Origin: Kocuria tytonis
Lineage (GTDB): Bacteria; Actinomycetota; Actinomycetes; Actinomycetales; Micrococcaceae
Reading direction: 5' to 3'
NCBI RefSeq assembly: GCF_003226895.2
Contig: NZ_PNJG02000002.1
Coordinates: 124,001 to 188,000 of the forward strand
Length of the DNA: 64,000 bases
Shown: positions 9,432 through 16,969 of the stretch, one piece after another
How positions within the stretch are numbered: position 1 is the stretch's first letter
Layout of the letters: each line of letters begins with the position of its first letter
The notes under the pieces: model-generated
What the model saw: the letters and a program-made list of their open reading frames with translations, nothing else
Told to the model about the DNA's origin: nothing
Databases searched by the model: none
Translations under genes and position numbers: made by a program

Positions 9432-10292
9432 ATGAGCGCCGCCCAGCACGACTACACGGCCCCCGGGATCCTGCACCGCGTCAGCGCGTGCGCCGGGGTG
9501 ATCCTCGCGCCGAACCCGGGGCCCATGACCCTGGACGGCACCAACACCTGGATCCTCTCCGCACCGGGTTCCGGCCCCGAGCATCCCAACTACGGCCAGC
9601 ACCCGTCCGCGCAGGGCCGGGGCGAGTGGCCCGGTCCGGACATCGTCGTGGTGGATCCGGGGCCGCTGGACGAGGGACATCTGCAGGCCGTCGCGGCGAT
9701 CGGCACCGTGGTGCTCATCCTGGTGACGCACCGCCACGGGGACCACACGGACGGCATCGACCGCCTCCACGAGATCACCGGCGCCCCCGTGCGCGCGGCA
9801 CTGCCCGAGTTCTGCCGGGACAGCGGCGAACCCCTGCGGGACGGGGACTGCGTGCTGGCCGCGGGCGTGAGCATCCGCGTGCTGGCCACCCCGGGCCACA
9901 CCTCGGACTCGGTCTCGTTCCTGCTGGACCACGACGAGCCCGAGACCATTCTCACCGGGGACACCGTCCTGGGCCGCGGCACCACCATGATCGACCACCC
10001 GGACGGCACCCTGGGCGACTACCTGCACTCGCTCGAACGGCTCGCCAAGCGCTCGGGCGCCATGGGTCTGCCCGCCCACGGCGCGCCCCTGCCGGACTTG
10101 CAGGACGTGTGCGAGGACCTCGCGGAGCACCGGCTCGAGCGCCTGGACCAGGTGCGCGGCGTCGTCGCCGAGCTGGGGGACTCCGCGAATGTGCAGACCG
10201 TCACGGACGCCGTCTACGCGGACGTCCCCGCCGGGGTGCGCCGGGCCGCGGAGCACTCGATCGCCGCGCAGCTCGCCCACCTGGGCCTCTGA
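9432..10292 (+). CDS. MBL-fold metallo-hydrolase
   Basis: A 286-residue metallo-beta-lactamase-fold protein of the LACTB2/glyoxalase-II-like group. The metal-binding motif THRHGDHTDG is followed by LATPGHTSDSVSFLL, ILTGDTVLGRGTT and a C-terminal winged-helix-like region (HRLERLDQVRGVVAELGDSANVQTVTD region). Function could be RNase-like or thioesterase-like hydrolysis; the substrate is not identifiable. The ATG at 9432 is where similarity to the family begins. An open frame extends 137 codons upstream, but that stretch is low-complexity and Arg/Pro-rich and is judged non-coding. The ribosome-binding site is weak. Confidence 0.85.
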   Translation: MSAAQHDYTAPGILHRVSACAGVILAPNPGPMTLDGTNTWILSAPGSGPEHPNYGQHPSAQGRGEWPGPDIVVVDPGPLDEGHLQAVAAIGTVVLILVTHRHGDHTDGIDRLHEITGAPVRAALPEFCRDSGEPLRDGDCVLAAGVSIRVLATPGHTSDSVSFLLDHDEPETILTGDTVLGRGTTMIDHPDGTLGDYLHSLERLAKRSGAMGLPAHGAPLPDLQDVCEDLAEHRLERLDQVRGVVAELGDSANVQTVTDAVYADVPAGVRRAAEHSIAAQLAHLGL

Positions 10293-10337
10293 GCACCGGG
10301 AACGACGACGCCGCACGCACCCTCCCGCGTGGTGCTC
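10291..10337 (+). terminator. Possible hairpin at the end of the MBL-fold gene
   Basis: GAGCACC (10291-10297, overlapping the stop codon) pairs with GGTGCTC (10331-10337), with the motif GACGACGCCGC (10304-10314) in the loop. The loop is long, so termination is uncertain. The rest of 10338-10518 lies between convergent genes and shows a small GGCAC/GTGCC hairpin near 10390 but no gene. Confidence 0.3.
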
Positions 10338-10518
10338 ACCTCCGACAGGCGGCGAGCACCGATCGCCCAGGGCACTTGGCCCGGTGGGCACTGACCGTGC
10401 CTTTCAGGTACCGGGCTGGGCGTGCTTCACCCCAGGCGGCACACCCTCGGGGAACGCTCGTCTCGTGGCGCGCCGTGGTTTCCCCCGCCCGGCCAGGTGG
10501 CATGTCCTCTGGGAACGC

Positions 10519-11289
10519 TCAGCCCTGCAGCGGGGCCGCCTCCGCGTAGCTCGGCTCGCGACGCTTGACCCATGCGATCGCGGCGTAGGTGACCGGCATG
10601 ATCACGACCTCCACGAGGCACTTGTAGACGTAGCCCACGAGCACGTAGTTCAGGAACCCGGACCACGAGTCGATGCCGATGATGGGCGCGGCGATCGTGC
10701 AGAAGATGACGGTGTCCACGAGCTCGCCCACCAGCGTGGAGGAGATGAGCCGCGCCCACAGGTGCTTCTCCTGGGTGCGCTCCTTGACCTTGACCATCAC
10801 GTACGCGTTGAGCAGCTGACCCACCAGGTAGCCCAGCAGGGACGCCGCCACGATCAGCGGCACCGGACCGAGCACCGCCTCGAACGCGCTCTGGTTCTCG
10901 TAGAAGGGCGCGGCCGGCAGGATGATCACGATCCAGAACACCAGCGAGGAGAACGCCCCGAAGAAGAACGAGGTGAGGATCGCCTTGCGGGCCGCCCGGA
11001 AGCCGTAGACCTCCGAGACCACGTCCCCCAGCACGTAGGCCAGCGGGAACAGGAAGAAGCCGCCGTCCGTGATGACGGGCCCGAACTGCACACCCTTGGT
11101 GGCGCCGATGTTCGAGAGCACCAGGATCACGCAGTACGCGGCCAGGATGAGGTCGAAGTACGTGCGGGGGCGGCGCGCGAAGGCGGGTTGGGCGGTGGAG
11201 CGGGCCGCGGCGTCGCCGGCGGGTGCTGCCGCGGCGGGCGCGTCCTGCGCTGAGACCGGGCCGTGGGGCGGGGTGGCGTGGGAAGACAC
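10519..11289 (-). CDS. YhhQ/VUT-family queuosine-precursor transporter
   Basis: A 256-residue integral membrane protein of the DUF165/YhhQ family, which imports 7-deazaguanine precursors of queuosine in characterised members. About 50 hydrophilic Ala/Pro-rich residues precede six to seven helices. Conserved stretches include SNIGATKGVQFGP, GGFFLFPLAYVLGDVVSEVYGFRAARKAI and SSTLVGELVDTVIFCTIA. The GTG at 11289 is chosen for its AAGGA site 7 nt upstream and the family-like length. Together with tgt nearby it suggests precursor salvage, since no biosynthetic queCDEF genes are seen here. A TACACT -10 box on the minus strand lies at 11352-11357. Confidence 0.88.
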   Translation of the reverse strand: MSSHATPPHGPVSAQDAPAAAAPAGDAAARSTAQPAFARRPRTYFDLILAAYCVILVLSNIGATKGVQFGPVITDGGFFLFPLAYVLGDVVSEVYGFRAARKAILTSFFFGAFSSLVFWIVIILPAAPFYENQSAFEAVLGPVPLIVAASLLGYLVGQLLNAYVMVKVKERTQEKHLWARLISSTLVGELVDTVIFCTIAAPIIGIDSWSGFLNYVLVGYVYKCLVEVVIMPVTYAAIAWVKRREPSYAEAAPLQG

Positions 11290-11410
11290 GGGTGTCCTTG
11301 GGGTCGTCGCGTGCGGTGAGGGGACGTCGCCTGCCACCCGACGTCGGCCCCAGTGTAGTGGGGCGCCGCGGAACTCGCGGGCTGGCTGCGGGCGGAGCAC
11401 AATACTGTGC
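11290..11410. promoter_or_regulatory. Divergent promoter between yhhQ-like and pdxK-like genes
   Basis: Minus-strand TACACT (11357-11352) gives the transporter a roughly 55-nt leader. Plus-strand CACAAT (11398-11403) lies 7 nt before the ATG at 11411, with no ribosome-binding site, indicating a leaderless transcript for the kinase gene. Confidence 0.5.
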
Positions 11411-12238
11411 ATGAGCGAAACCACACGCAACCAGCCGCCCGTCGCCATGACCGTCGCGGGCTCCGAGGCCACCGGCGGCGCCGGTGCGCTGGCCGACATC
11501 AAGACCTTCACGTCCCTGGGGGTCTTCGGGTCCCTGGCGCTGACGTGCATCGTGGCGTTCGACCCCGAGAACGACTGGGGCCACCGCGTGACCCCCGTGG
11601 ACCAGCAGACCCTGGCGAACCAGCTGCAGACCATCACCGCGGCGTACGACCTCGATGCCGTGAAGATCGGCATGCTCGGCCACCCGGACACCATCCGCAC
11701 CGTGGCCACGGCCATGAAGAAGCTGCAGCCCGAGCACCTCGTCCTGGATCCCGTGCTGATCTGCAAGGGCCAGGAGCCGGGTGCGGCGCTGGACACGGAC
11801 CAGGCGCTGAAGGCGGAGGTGCTCCCGCTGGCCACGTTCGTGACCCCCAACCACTTCGAGTCCCTGTCCCTGTCCGGGATGGAGTCCATCGACTCGGTGG
11901 CGGACCTCGAGGAAGCCGCCAAGCGCATCCACGACTCCTCCGGTGCCACCGTGCTCGCCAAGGGCGGGGTGCGCCTGGCCGGCGAGGAGGCCGCGGACGT
12001 GTTCTACGACGGCTCCACCCTGGAGGTGCTCACCGAGCCCAAGGTGGGCGAGGTGCCCGTGTCCGGCGCGGGCTGCTCGCTCGCGGCGGCCGTGACCGCG
12101 GAGCTCGCCAAGGGCGCCACCCCGCTCGACGCCGCCCGCACGGCCAAGAGCTTCGTCACCGCCGGCATCCGCCACCGGCTGGCATCCCACCTGCCGTTCG
12201 ACTCCCTGTGGCAGGGCGGGTACGCCGCTGGGGCTTGA
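11411..12238 (+). CDS. pdxK: Pyridoxal/hydroxymethylpyrimidine kinase-like protein
   Basis: A 275-residue ribokinase-superfamily kinase of the ThiD/PdxK group. It phosphorylates pyridoxal-type vitamers (B6 salvage) or hydroxymethylpyrimidine. Motifs are MTVAGSEATGGAGALADIKTF near the N-terminus, VLDPVLICKG in the centre, TPNHFESLSLSG, and the anion-hole motif PVSGAGCSLAAAV, where the usual GTGC is GAGC. The Asp/Cys pattern fits the B. subtilis-type PdxK rather than E. coli PdxK. The start is leaderless (see promoter). It is monocistronic, ending in a hairpin. Which vitamin it serves cannot be told from sequence alone. Confidence 0.82.
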   Translation: MSETTRNQPPVAMTVAGSEATGGAGALADIKTFTSLGVFGSLALTCIVAFDPENDWGHRVTPVDQQTLANQLQTITAAYDLDAVKIGMLGHPDTIRTVATAMKKLQPEHLVLDPVLICKGQEPGAALDTDQALKAEVLPLATFVTPNHFESLSLSGMESIDSVADLEEAAKRIHDSSGATVLAKGGVRLAGEEAADVFYDGSTLEVLTEPKVGEVPVSGAGCSLAAAVTAELAKGATPLDAARTAKSFVTAGIRHRLASHLPFDSLWQGGYAAGA

Positions 12239-12272
12239 TTGGACGCTGTCACCGAGGTTCCTGGGAGCCTTC

Positions 12273-12303
12273 GGGGAATGCCCCGTCCTCCGGGGCGTTC
12301 CCC
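12273..12303 (+). terminator. Intrinsic terminator after pdxK-like gene
   Basis: A 13-bp stem with one T-G wobble, GGGGAATGCCCCG (12273-12285) with CGGGGCGTTCCCC (12291-12303) and a 5-nt loop, begins 35 bp after the stop codon. Confidence 0.75.
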
Positions 12304-12341
12304 GTTCTCCTGGGGTGGAATGGGGGTTGAACCGCACGAGA

Positions 12342-12387
12342 TGTCGGCAAGACCCGCTTTGCTGACAGAACCAGGTAAGGTGTCGTC
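12342..12387 (+). promoter_or_regulatory. Operator and leaderless promoter of the TetR gene
   Basis: TGTCGGCAA (12342-12350) and TTGCTGACA (12359-12367) form an imperfect inverted repeat with an 8-bp spacer, centred near -33. A TAAGGT -10 box (12376-12381) sits 6 nt before the ATG at 12388, giving a leaderless mRNA. The arrangement suggests autoregulation by the TetR protein. Confidence 0.6.
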
Positions 12388-13053
12388 ATGCCCCGCATCA
12401 CAGCCCCCAGCAACGCCGCTCAACGAGAGCGCACCCAGCGTGCGATCCTCGACGCGTTCGGGGAGCTGCTGTACAGCAACGGGCTCACCGACCTCACCAT
12501 GACCCAGGTGGCCAAGACCGCCGGAGTGGGCCGCACCGCGGTGTACAACTACTTCGCGGACATGGGCGAGCTGCTCGTGGCCTACGCCCTGGACAAGACC
12601 GAGCGCTTCGTGGCGGACCTGAACCGCGAACTCGCGGACACCGAGAACCCCGTGGACCAGCTGGGCGTGTACGTCCGGCACCAGATCGAGGACCTCAGCC
12701 GCCGCCACCTGCCTCCGGGACAGGCCATGCGCGCCGTGCTCTCCCCCGAGGACTTCGCCAAGCTCGGGGAGCACGTGCAGAAGCTGCAGACCGTGCTCGC
12801 CGGCATCCTGCAGCGCGCCATGGACGAGGGCTACCTGCCGGAGGGCGACACCGAGGAGCTGTCCCAGCTGGTGCACGGTTCGCTGGCCGCCACGGCGGAC
12901 CGCAGCACGTCCGTGGCCGGCACCCGCACCCAGAAGGAACGCACACGGGCCACAGTCCGGTTCATCCAGCGCGGACTGGGCGCGCAGTTCGACGAGGACT
13001 CCCGCCCGGTCCGGCTGCCGCAGCAGCCTCCGAGGCTGAGTGCGGTGTCCTGA
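12388..13053 (+). CDS. TetR-family transcriptional regulator
   Basis: A 221-residue regulator. The N-terminal helix-turn-helix is plain: QRAILDAFGELLYSNGLTDLTMTQVAKTAGVGRTAVYNYFADMGELL. The C-terminal ligand domain (about 70-190) is not diagnostic and is followed by a basic tail. It stands alone between two terminators, so its targets are unknown. A candidate operator overlaps its own promoter. The ATG is supported by the -10 box 6 nt upstream. Confidence 0.87.
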   Translation: MPRITAPSNAAQRERTQRAILDAFGELLYSNGLTDLTMTQVAKTAGVGRTAVYNYFADMGELLVAYALDKTERFVADLNRELADTENPVDQLGVYVRHQIEDLSRRHLPPGQAMRAVLSPEDFAKLGEHVQKLQTVLAGILQRAMDEGYLPEGDTEELSQLVHGSLAATADRSTSVAGTRTQKERTRATVRFIQRGLGAQFDEDSRPVRLPQQPPRLSAVS

Positions 13054-13079
13054 GCGCTCACCGCACACCGCGTCCCCAC

Positions 13080-13110
13080 GGCCCCCGCACTGCCATCCGC
13101 AGCGGGGGCC
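13080..13110 (+). terminator. Terminator after the TetR gene
   Basis: GGCCCCCGC (13080-13088) pairs with GCGGGGGCC (13102-13110). The loop contains a further CTGC/GCAG pairing. It lies 27 bp after the stop. Confidence 0.7.
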
Positions 13111-13349
13111 GTTCCCGTGCGCCCGCGTCTCCGAGGGCCACGGCATGCCCGCCGCGGCGCCGGGATCGGCACCGGCATTTCACGTCGCGGCCATGACCTG
13201 GTCTTCTGCCCTCCCTACCCTCGTGAGCACCAGTGTCGACCCGGGCGCGCTCGCACCGACCCACGGCCGCCCGAGCACCCCCGTCCCCTGTGATGACCTG
13301 CTCGAACGGCCCGCGGCGGACGCGGCGCGCCCCGCCCCAGGAGATCACC

Positions 13350-15305
13350 GTGCTCATTGCCCCCTCCCCGTCCCCCTCCCCCGCGCGATCCGCCCGCCGC
13401 CGCGCTGCCGCCGTCTCCCTGAGCGCCGTGCTCATGGCCGCGGGGCTCGGCGTGGCGCCCGCCACCGCCGCGCCGGCCACCACGAGCATCGCCGCCATCC
13501 AGGGCACCGGGGACACCACCCCGCTGGCAGGCAGGACGGTGACCACCGAACCCGCCGTGGTCACGGCGGTCTACCCTCCCGGGTCGGGCGCCCTGGGCGG
13601 CTTCGTGATCCAGACACCGGGCAGCGGCGGCACCATCACGGGCACCACGCCCTCCACCGGTCTCTTCGTCTACACGGGGCAGGCGCCCGTGACGGTCCAG
13701 GAAGGCGACGCCGTGCAGGTCACCGGCACGGCCGGCGAGTTCAAGGGCCTCACGCAGCTCTCGGGGGACGTGAAGGTCACGAAGGTCATCAAGAAGGTGG
13801 CTCCCGTGAAGCCCGTGACCACGGAATGGGCCTCCACCGTCTCCTACCGGGAGAACCTCGAGTCCATGCTCTACCAGCCGCGCGAGCAGTTCCGCGTGGC
13901 GGACACCTACGGGGTGGGCCGCTACGGCGAGCTCGGCCTCTCCGCAGGCCCCGCGCTGCCCGCCCAGCCCACCGACGTCGCCCTGCCCGGCAGCCCCGAG
14001 GCCGAGGCGCAAGCCGCGCGGAACCGGGCCATCTCCGTGACCCTCGACGACGGCACCAACCAGGGGTTCGCCGCGAGCCCCACGCTGGAAGCACGCACCG
14101 TGCCGTACCTGGATCCGCAGAACCCGGTGGAGGTGGGAGATCGCGCCAAGCTCACCGAACCCGTGATCGTGGACTACCGCCACGACACCTGGCGGTTGCA
14201 GCCCACGTCCCCGGTGACCCGGGGAACGGAGCCGGTGCGGTTCACGACCTCCTCGGACAAGACCCCCCGCGTGGGCGGACAGTTCTCCGTGGCGTCCTTC
14301 AACGTGCTCAACTACTTCACCACCACGGGCCAGGAGCGCAGGTGCAAGGGTGGCAACTACTCCACGGACGGCACGTACAACGTGGCCCAGGGCTGCGACG
14401 TCCGGGGTGCCTACGACGTCGCCGACCTGCAGCGGCAGCAGGCCAAGACCGTGACCGCCATCAACCAGCTGGACGCCTCCGTGGTGGGGCTCATGGAGAT
14501 CGAGAACTCCGTGAAGCTCGGTGAGACGACGGACGAGGCGCTCACCACCCTCGTGGGGGCGCTGAACGGCGCGGCTGGCTACCGGAAGTGGGCTGCCGCC
14601 CCCGTGGACGGATCCCAGCTGCAGGACGTGGCGGAGCAGGACGTCATCACCAATGCGATCATCTACCAGCCGCGCGAGGTGCAGCTGCAGGGTGACGCGC
14701 AGGCGCTCGGCTCCGAGGCGGGGCCAGGCGGCGCCTTCGAGAACGCACGGACGCCGCTGGCCGCGGCCTTCACCGCGGCGCACGGCAAGGGCAAGGCGTC
14801 CGGCGCGCCGACCACCGTGGTGGTCAACCACTTCAAGTCCAAGGGATCGGGACCGAAGAACGGTCCCAATGCCGATGCAGGGGACGGCCAGGGAGCATGG
14901 AACGCGGCCCGCGTGGCCCAGGCCGAGGCGTTGGTGGAGTGGATCCCGGAGCTCACGGACCGCGCCGGGTCCCAGGACGTGGCCCTGCTGGGCGACTTCA
15001 ACTCCTACACCCAGGAGGACCCCATGCAGGTCCTCTACTCCGCGGGCTTCGAGTCCGCCCCCGCCCCCACGGAGCACACCTACGTGTTCGGCGGCCAGGT
15101 GGGCTCCCTGGACCACCTGCTGGTCTCCCGCTCCCTGCAGCAGCGCATGACCGGGGCGGACGTGTGGAACATCAACTCCGGACAGTCGCCGCTGCTGCAG
15201 TACGCGCAGTACCGCACCACCGCCCTGGACTACTACCGCCCGGACGCCTCCGCGTCCTCCGACCACGACCCGGCCATCGCCGGATTCCGGGCGGGCAGGG
15301 GGTGA
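13350..15305 (+). CDS. Secreted ExeM/NucH-type extracellular endonuclease
   Basis: A 651-residue exported nuclease. A signal peptide runs over about residues 1-45 (Arg-rich n-region, hydrophobic core, then APATAAPA). An N-terminal OB-fold-like domain follows (TVTTEPAVVTAVYPPG to KVTKVIKKVAPVKP). The C-terminal endonuclease/exonuclease/phosphatase domain shows SVASFNVLNYF, GLMEIEN, VVNHFKSKGSG, LLGDFNSYTQEDP, GSLDHLLVS and ASSDHDPA, the full metal-dependent catalytic set. The GTG at 13350 has AGGAG upstream and places the signal peptide correctly, whereas the longer frame adds an Arg-rich non-signal extension. A role in degrading extracellular DNA for phosphate or nucleosides is likely. No sortase motif is visible at the C-terminus. 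Confidence 0.9.
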   Translation: MLIAPSPSPSPARSARRRAAAVSLSAVLMAAGLGVAPATAAPATTSIAAIQGTGDTTPLAGRTVTTEPAVVTAVYPPGSGALGGFVIQTPGSGGTITGTTPSTGLFVYTGQAPVTVQEGDAVQVTGTAGEFKGLTQLSGDVKVTKVIKKVAPVKPVTTEWASTVSYRENLESMLYQPREQFRVADTYGVGRYGELGLSAGPALPAQPTDVALPGSPEAEAQAARNRAISVTLDDGTNQGFAASPTLEARTVPYLDPQNPVEVGDRAKLTEPVIVDYRHDTWRLQPTSPVTRGTEPVRFTTSSDKTPRVGGQFSVASFNVLNYFTTTGQERRCKGGNYSTDGTYNVAQGCDVRGAYDVADLQRQQAKTVTAINQLDASVVGLMEIENSVKLGETTDEALTTLVGALNGAAGYRKWAAAPVDGSQLQDVAEQDVITNAIIYQPREVQLQGDAQALGSEAGPGGAFENARTPLAAAFTAAHGKGKASGAPTTVVVNHFKSKGSGPKNGPNADAGDGQGAWNAARVAQAEALVEWIPELTDRAGSQDVALLGDFNSYTQEDPMQVLYSAGFESAPAPTEHTYVFGGQVGSLDHLLVSRSLQQRMTGADVWNINSGQSPLLQYAQYRTTALDYYRPDASASSDHDPAIAGFRAGRG

Positions 15306-15328
15306 TCACCCTTCTCAACGGTGCGACG

Positions 15329-15366
15329 GCGCCCCCGCAGTCCCTTGTCGGCGATCGCGGGGGCGC
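15329..15366 (+). terminator. Terminator after the nuclease gene
   Basis: GCGCCCCCGC (15329-15338) pairs perfectly with GCGGGGGCGC (15357-15366), 24 bp after the stop codon. Confidence 0.75.
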
Positions 15367-15410
15367 TTCGCGTTCCACGTGCCGGGTTGGCGCCGCCGGT
15401 TCCTCCTTCG

Positions 15411-15586
15411 GGTGTGTGAATGCTTTTTCATGCGTAATTTTCACGCGCAAACCCGCCGGGGAGTCACCCCGGGGCTACGATCCAGCTGTTCCCACTTTTC
15501 CGGGCGCATGAACGGATCGGCCGGGCTGCCGATCTGCAACCACCGTGTGCTTTCCCGCGCGCCCCCTCACCCGTGAAGGACCCCCC
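15411..15586 (+). promoter_or_regulatory. AT-richer promoter/leader of the small secreted protein
   Basis: This stretch is markedly AT-richer than its surroundings. GTGTGAA and TTTTCACGC flank a TGCTTTTTCATGCG core around 15413-15445, resembling a palindromic regulator site. TACGAT (15476-15481) is a plausible -10 box giving a leader of about 100 nt, which contains a GATCGGC/GCCGATC hairpin at 15516-15535. No known riboswitch could be recognised. Confidence 0.35.
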
Positions 15587-15979
15587 ATGGTCACCGCCGC
15601 ACCCCTCCGCCGTTCCCTGGCCGCCGCCTTCGTGGCCCTCGCCCTGGGCGCGGGCATCTCCGTTGCCGACGCCGCTCCGGCCGAAGCCGCCGCCCCCAAG
15701 CCGTGTGCGGCGAGCATGTCCGTGAAGAACCCCCGCCAGTGGACCACCACCGTGGTGAACGTGTCCCGCGTGGGCGCCAACGCCAAGGTCACCACCCGGG
15801 CCAAGTACAAGACCACCACCAACACCAAGCAGGCCAAGGCCTCAGCGCGGGGCACCGCCGCCGTGAAGTACCCGATTGCCGGAGCCACGCCGGGCCGCAC
15901 GGTGTGGGTGGAGGTCACTGCGACGGACGGGCGCAACTCATGGAAGTGCGGCGCGTCCTTCACCCCGCGCCGCAAGTAG
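15587..15979 (+). CDS. Small secreted basic protein, unknown function
   Basis: A 130-residue protein not assigned to a family. The signal peptide (RRSLAAAFVALALGAGISVADAAPAEAAA) leads to a mature part of about 90 residues rich in Thr, Lys, Ala and Val. It has two cysteines (PKPCAAS and SWKCGAS) near the two ends that could form one disulfide. The ATG at 15587 has an AAGGA site and begins the signal peptide; the longer frame to 15545 adds only a few residues. It looks like a small beta-rich surface or exported protein. It is monocistronic with its own AT-rich promoter. Confidence 0.7.
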   Translation: MVTAAPLRRSLAAAFVALALGAGISVADAAPAEAAAPKPCAASMSVKNPRQWTTTVVNVSRVGANAKVTTRAKYKTTTNTKQAKASARGTAAVKYPIAGATPGRTVWVEVTATDGRNSWKCGASFTPRRK

Positions 15980-16442
15980 GACCCAGCTGCCCGATCCCTC
16001 CAAACCATCGCGGGCCCGCTCCGCCTCTGGGGCGCGCCCGTGGCCACGGACCCCTCTGCGGCCGTTCCTGCGCAGATCCCCCGTGCGGAATGCCCGCGGA
16101 CATCTGAGGCGGGAAATACCCACGGATCACCCGGTCCCGCGGGCATGTCGCGCCTCAGATGTCATGTCCGGCGGGCCTCCGAGCACGAGGGCACTGCAGG
16201 TCTCCTGCTGTGCCCTCCCCCACGCAGCAAGACTCGGGCGCGTCAGGGCAACGTCCATTCCCCCGGCTTCGATGAACACCGACCATGCGTCAGCCACGCG
16301 ATCCAATTTCCCCCCGGGGAGGGATGGTACGTATGAATCGGGCAGGGGGATCGTGGGGCCGCGGGTTCGGGGGCCCCGGTACAGGAAAGACGCGACCCCC
16401 GACCGGTTCGAAAACCGGTGCGGAGCCGCGCCTGCCATGAAC
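15980..16442. other. Non-coding interval with a large inverted repeat
   Basis: No gene is recognised. ACATCTGAGGCG (16100-16111) is a perfect inverted partner of CGCCTCAGATGT (16151-16162). Outside it, GCCCGC (16092-16097) pairs with GCGGGC (16171-16176), giving an extended hairpin of about 85 nt. The remainder up to 16442 contains a CCGGTT/AACCGG palindrome near 16405 but no complete tRNA or other RNA I can name. Confidence 0.45.
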
Positions 16443-16476
16443 TGAGCCGCGACAACCCGAGGGTTGTCGCGGCTCA
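16443..16476 (-). terminator. Terminator of tRNA-Ser
   Basis: A perfect inverted repeat of 16 bp, starting TGAGCCGCGACAACCC at 16443-16458 with its complement at 16461-16476, lies 10 bp beyond the 3' end of the tRNA gene on the minus strand. Confidence 0.8.
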
Positions 16477-16485
16477 GCGCTGCTG

Positions 16486-16570
16486 CGGAGGATGGGGGAT
16501 TTGAACCCCCGAGGGCGTTAACCCAACACGCGTTCCAGGCGTGCGCCATAGGCCGCTAGGCGAATCCTCC
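16486..16570 (-). tRNA. tRNA-Ser (anticodon GGA)
   Basis: An 85-nt gene that folds into a class II tRNA. The acceptor stem pairs GGAGGAT (16570-16564) with ATCCTCC (16493-16487), with discriminator G at 16486. The anticodon loop CTGGAAC reads GGA (16536-16534), there is a long variable arm, and the T-arm is GGGGGTTCAAATCCCCC. CCA is not encoded. It reads UCC and UCU serine codons. Confidence 0.95.
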
Positions 16571-16798
16571 AGGCAAGCACGCACTCCACTCATGCGGGGC
16601 ACGTGCGGCAATCAGCATAGCGGAGTTCCCGTCCCGTTCGCGAATCCGGCCCACGGGTCCTGCACATGCGGTGCTCACGGAGTCGCCCCAGGGGGAGGCG
16701 AGGGGCCTGAAAAGCCGGGCGAGCGGCGTCGTCGTCGGGCACGGGCGCGGGGAGCGACGGCGCTCCGCGGCCGGTTCGAACTCCGCGCACTGTTGGGC

Positions 16799-16804
16799 TA
16801 AAGT
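16799..16804 (+). promoter_or_regulatory. -10 box of SRP RNA
   Basis: TAAAGT lies about 8-9 nt before the 5' end of the SRP RNA. The preceding interval 16571-16798 has no gene; it carries a reverse copy of the 11-mer (GCGGCGTCGTC at 16723-16733). Confidence 0.5.
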
Positions 16805-16812
16805 AGAGCCCA

Positions 16813-16898
16813 GCCCCTCGTGTGGCGCCATCTCGTAAAACTCCCCCAGGGCCGGAAGGCAGCAAGGGTATATGGGCTCTGGCGGGTGCACGGGGGGT
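16813..16898 (+). ncRNA. ffs: Small signal recognition particle RNA (4.5S type)
   Basis: The conserved apical domain is unmistakable (GGGCCGGAAGGCAGCAAGGG near 16850-16869), containing the Ffh-binding symmetric loop and the GGAA tetraloop. The ends close by pairing CCCCTCGTG (16814-16822) with CACGGGGGG (16889-16897). The length of about 86 nt is typical of the short bacterial SRP RNA without an Alu domain. Its place directly ahead of dnaX-recR is the common actinobacterial arrangement. It works with Ffh in co-translational membrane targeting. Confidence 0.93.
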
Positions 16899-16956
16899 CT
16901 CATCGTTCCTGGCTCCCCATCACCGTGAGCCCGCCGAGGGCGTCAGCGACCCCGGC

Positions 16957-16969
16957 TAGAGTCTTCTAC
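16957..16969 (+). promoter_or_regulatory. Leaderless-type promoter of dnaX
   Basis: TAGAGT (16957-16962) is followed by 7 nt and then the GTG start at 16970. No Shine-Dalgarno sequence is present, so the mRNA probably starts at the initiation codon. Confidence 0.55.

Noticed and set aside
15481-15586. A c-di-AMP (ydaO-type) riboswitch before the small secreted protein
   Set aside because: The leader is short and the conserved aptamer segments could not be matched; only a generic hairpin is seen.
16390-16425. A second tRNA fragment suggested by a GGTTCGA sequence near 16404
   Set aside because: It is part of a short CCGGTT/AACCGG palindrome and no acceptor, D or anticodon arms can be folded around it.
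16127-16549. A 140-residue minus-strand open frame
   Set aside because: It runs through the tRNA-Ser gene and its terminator and has no coding character.
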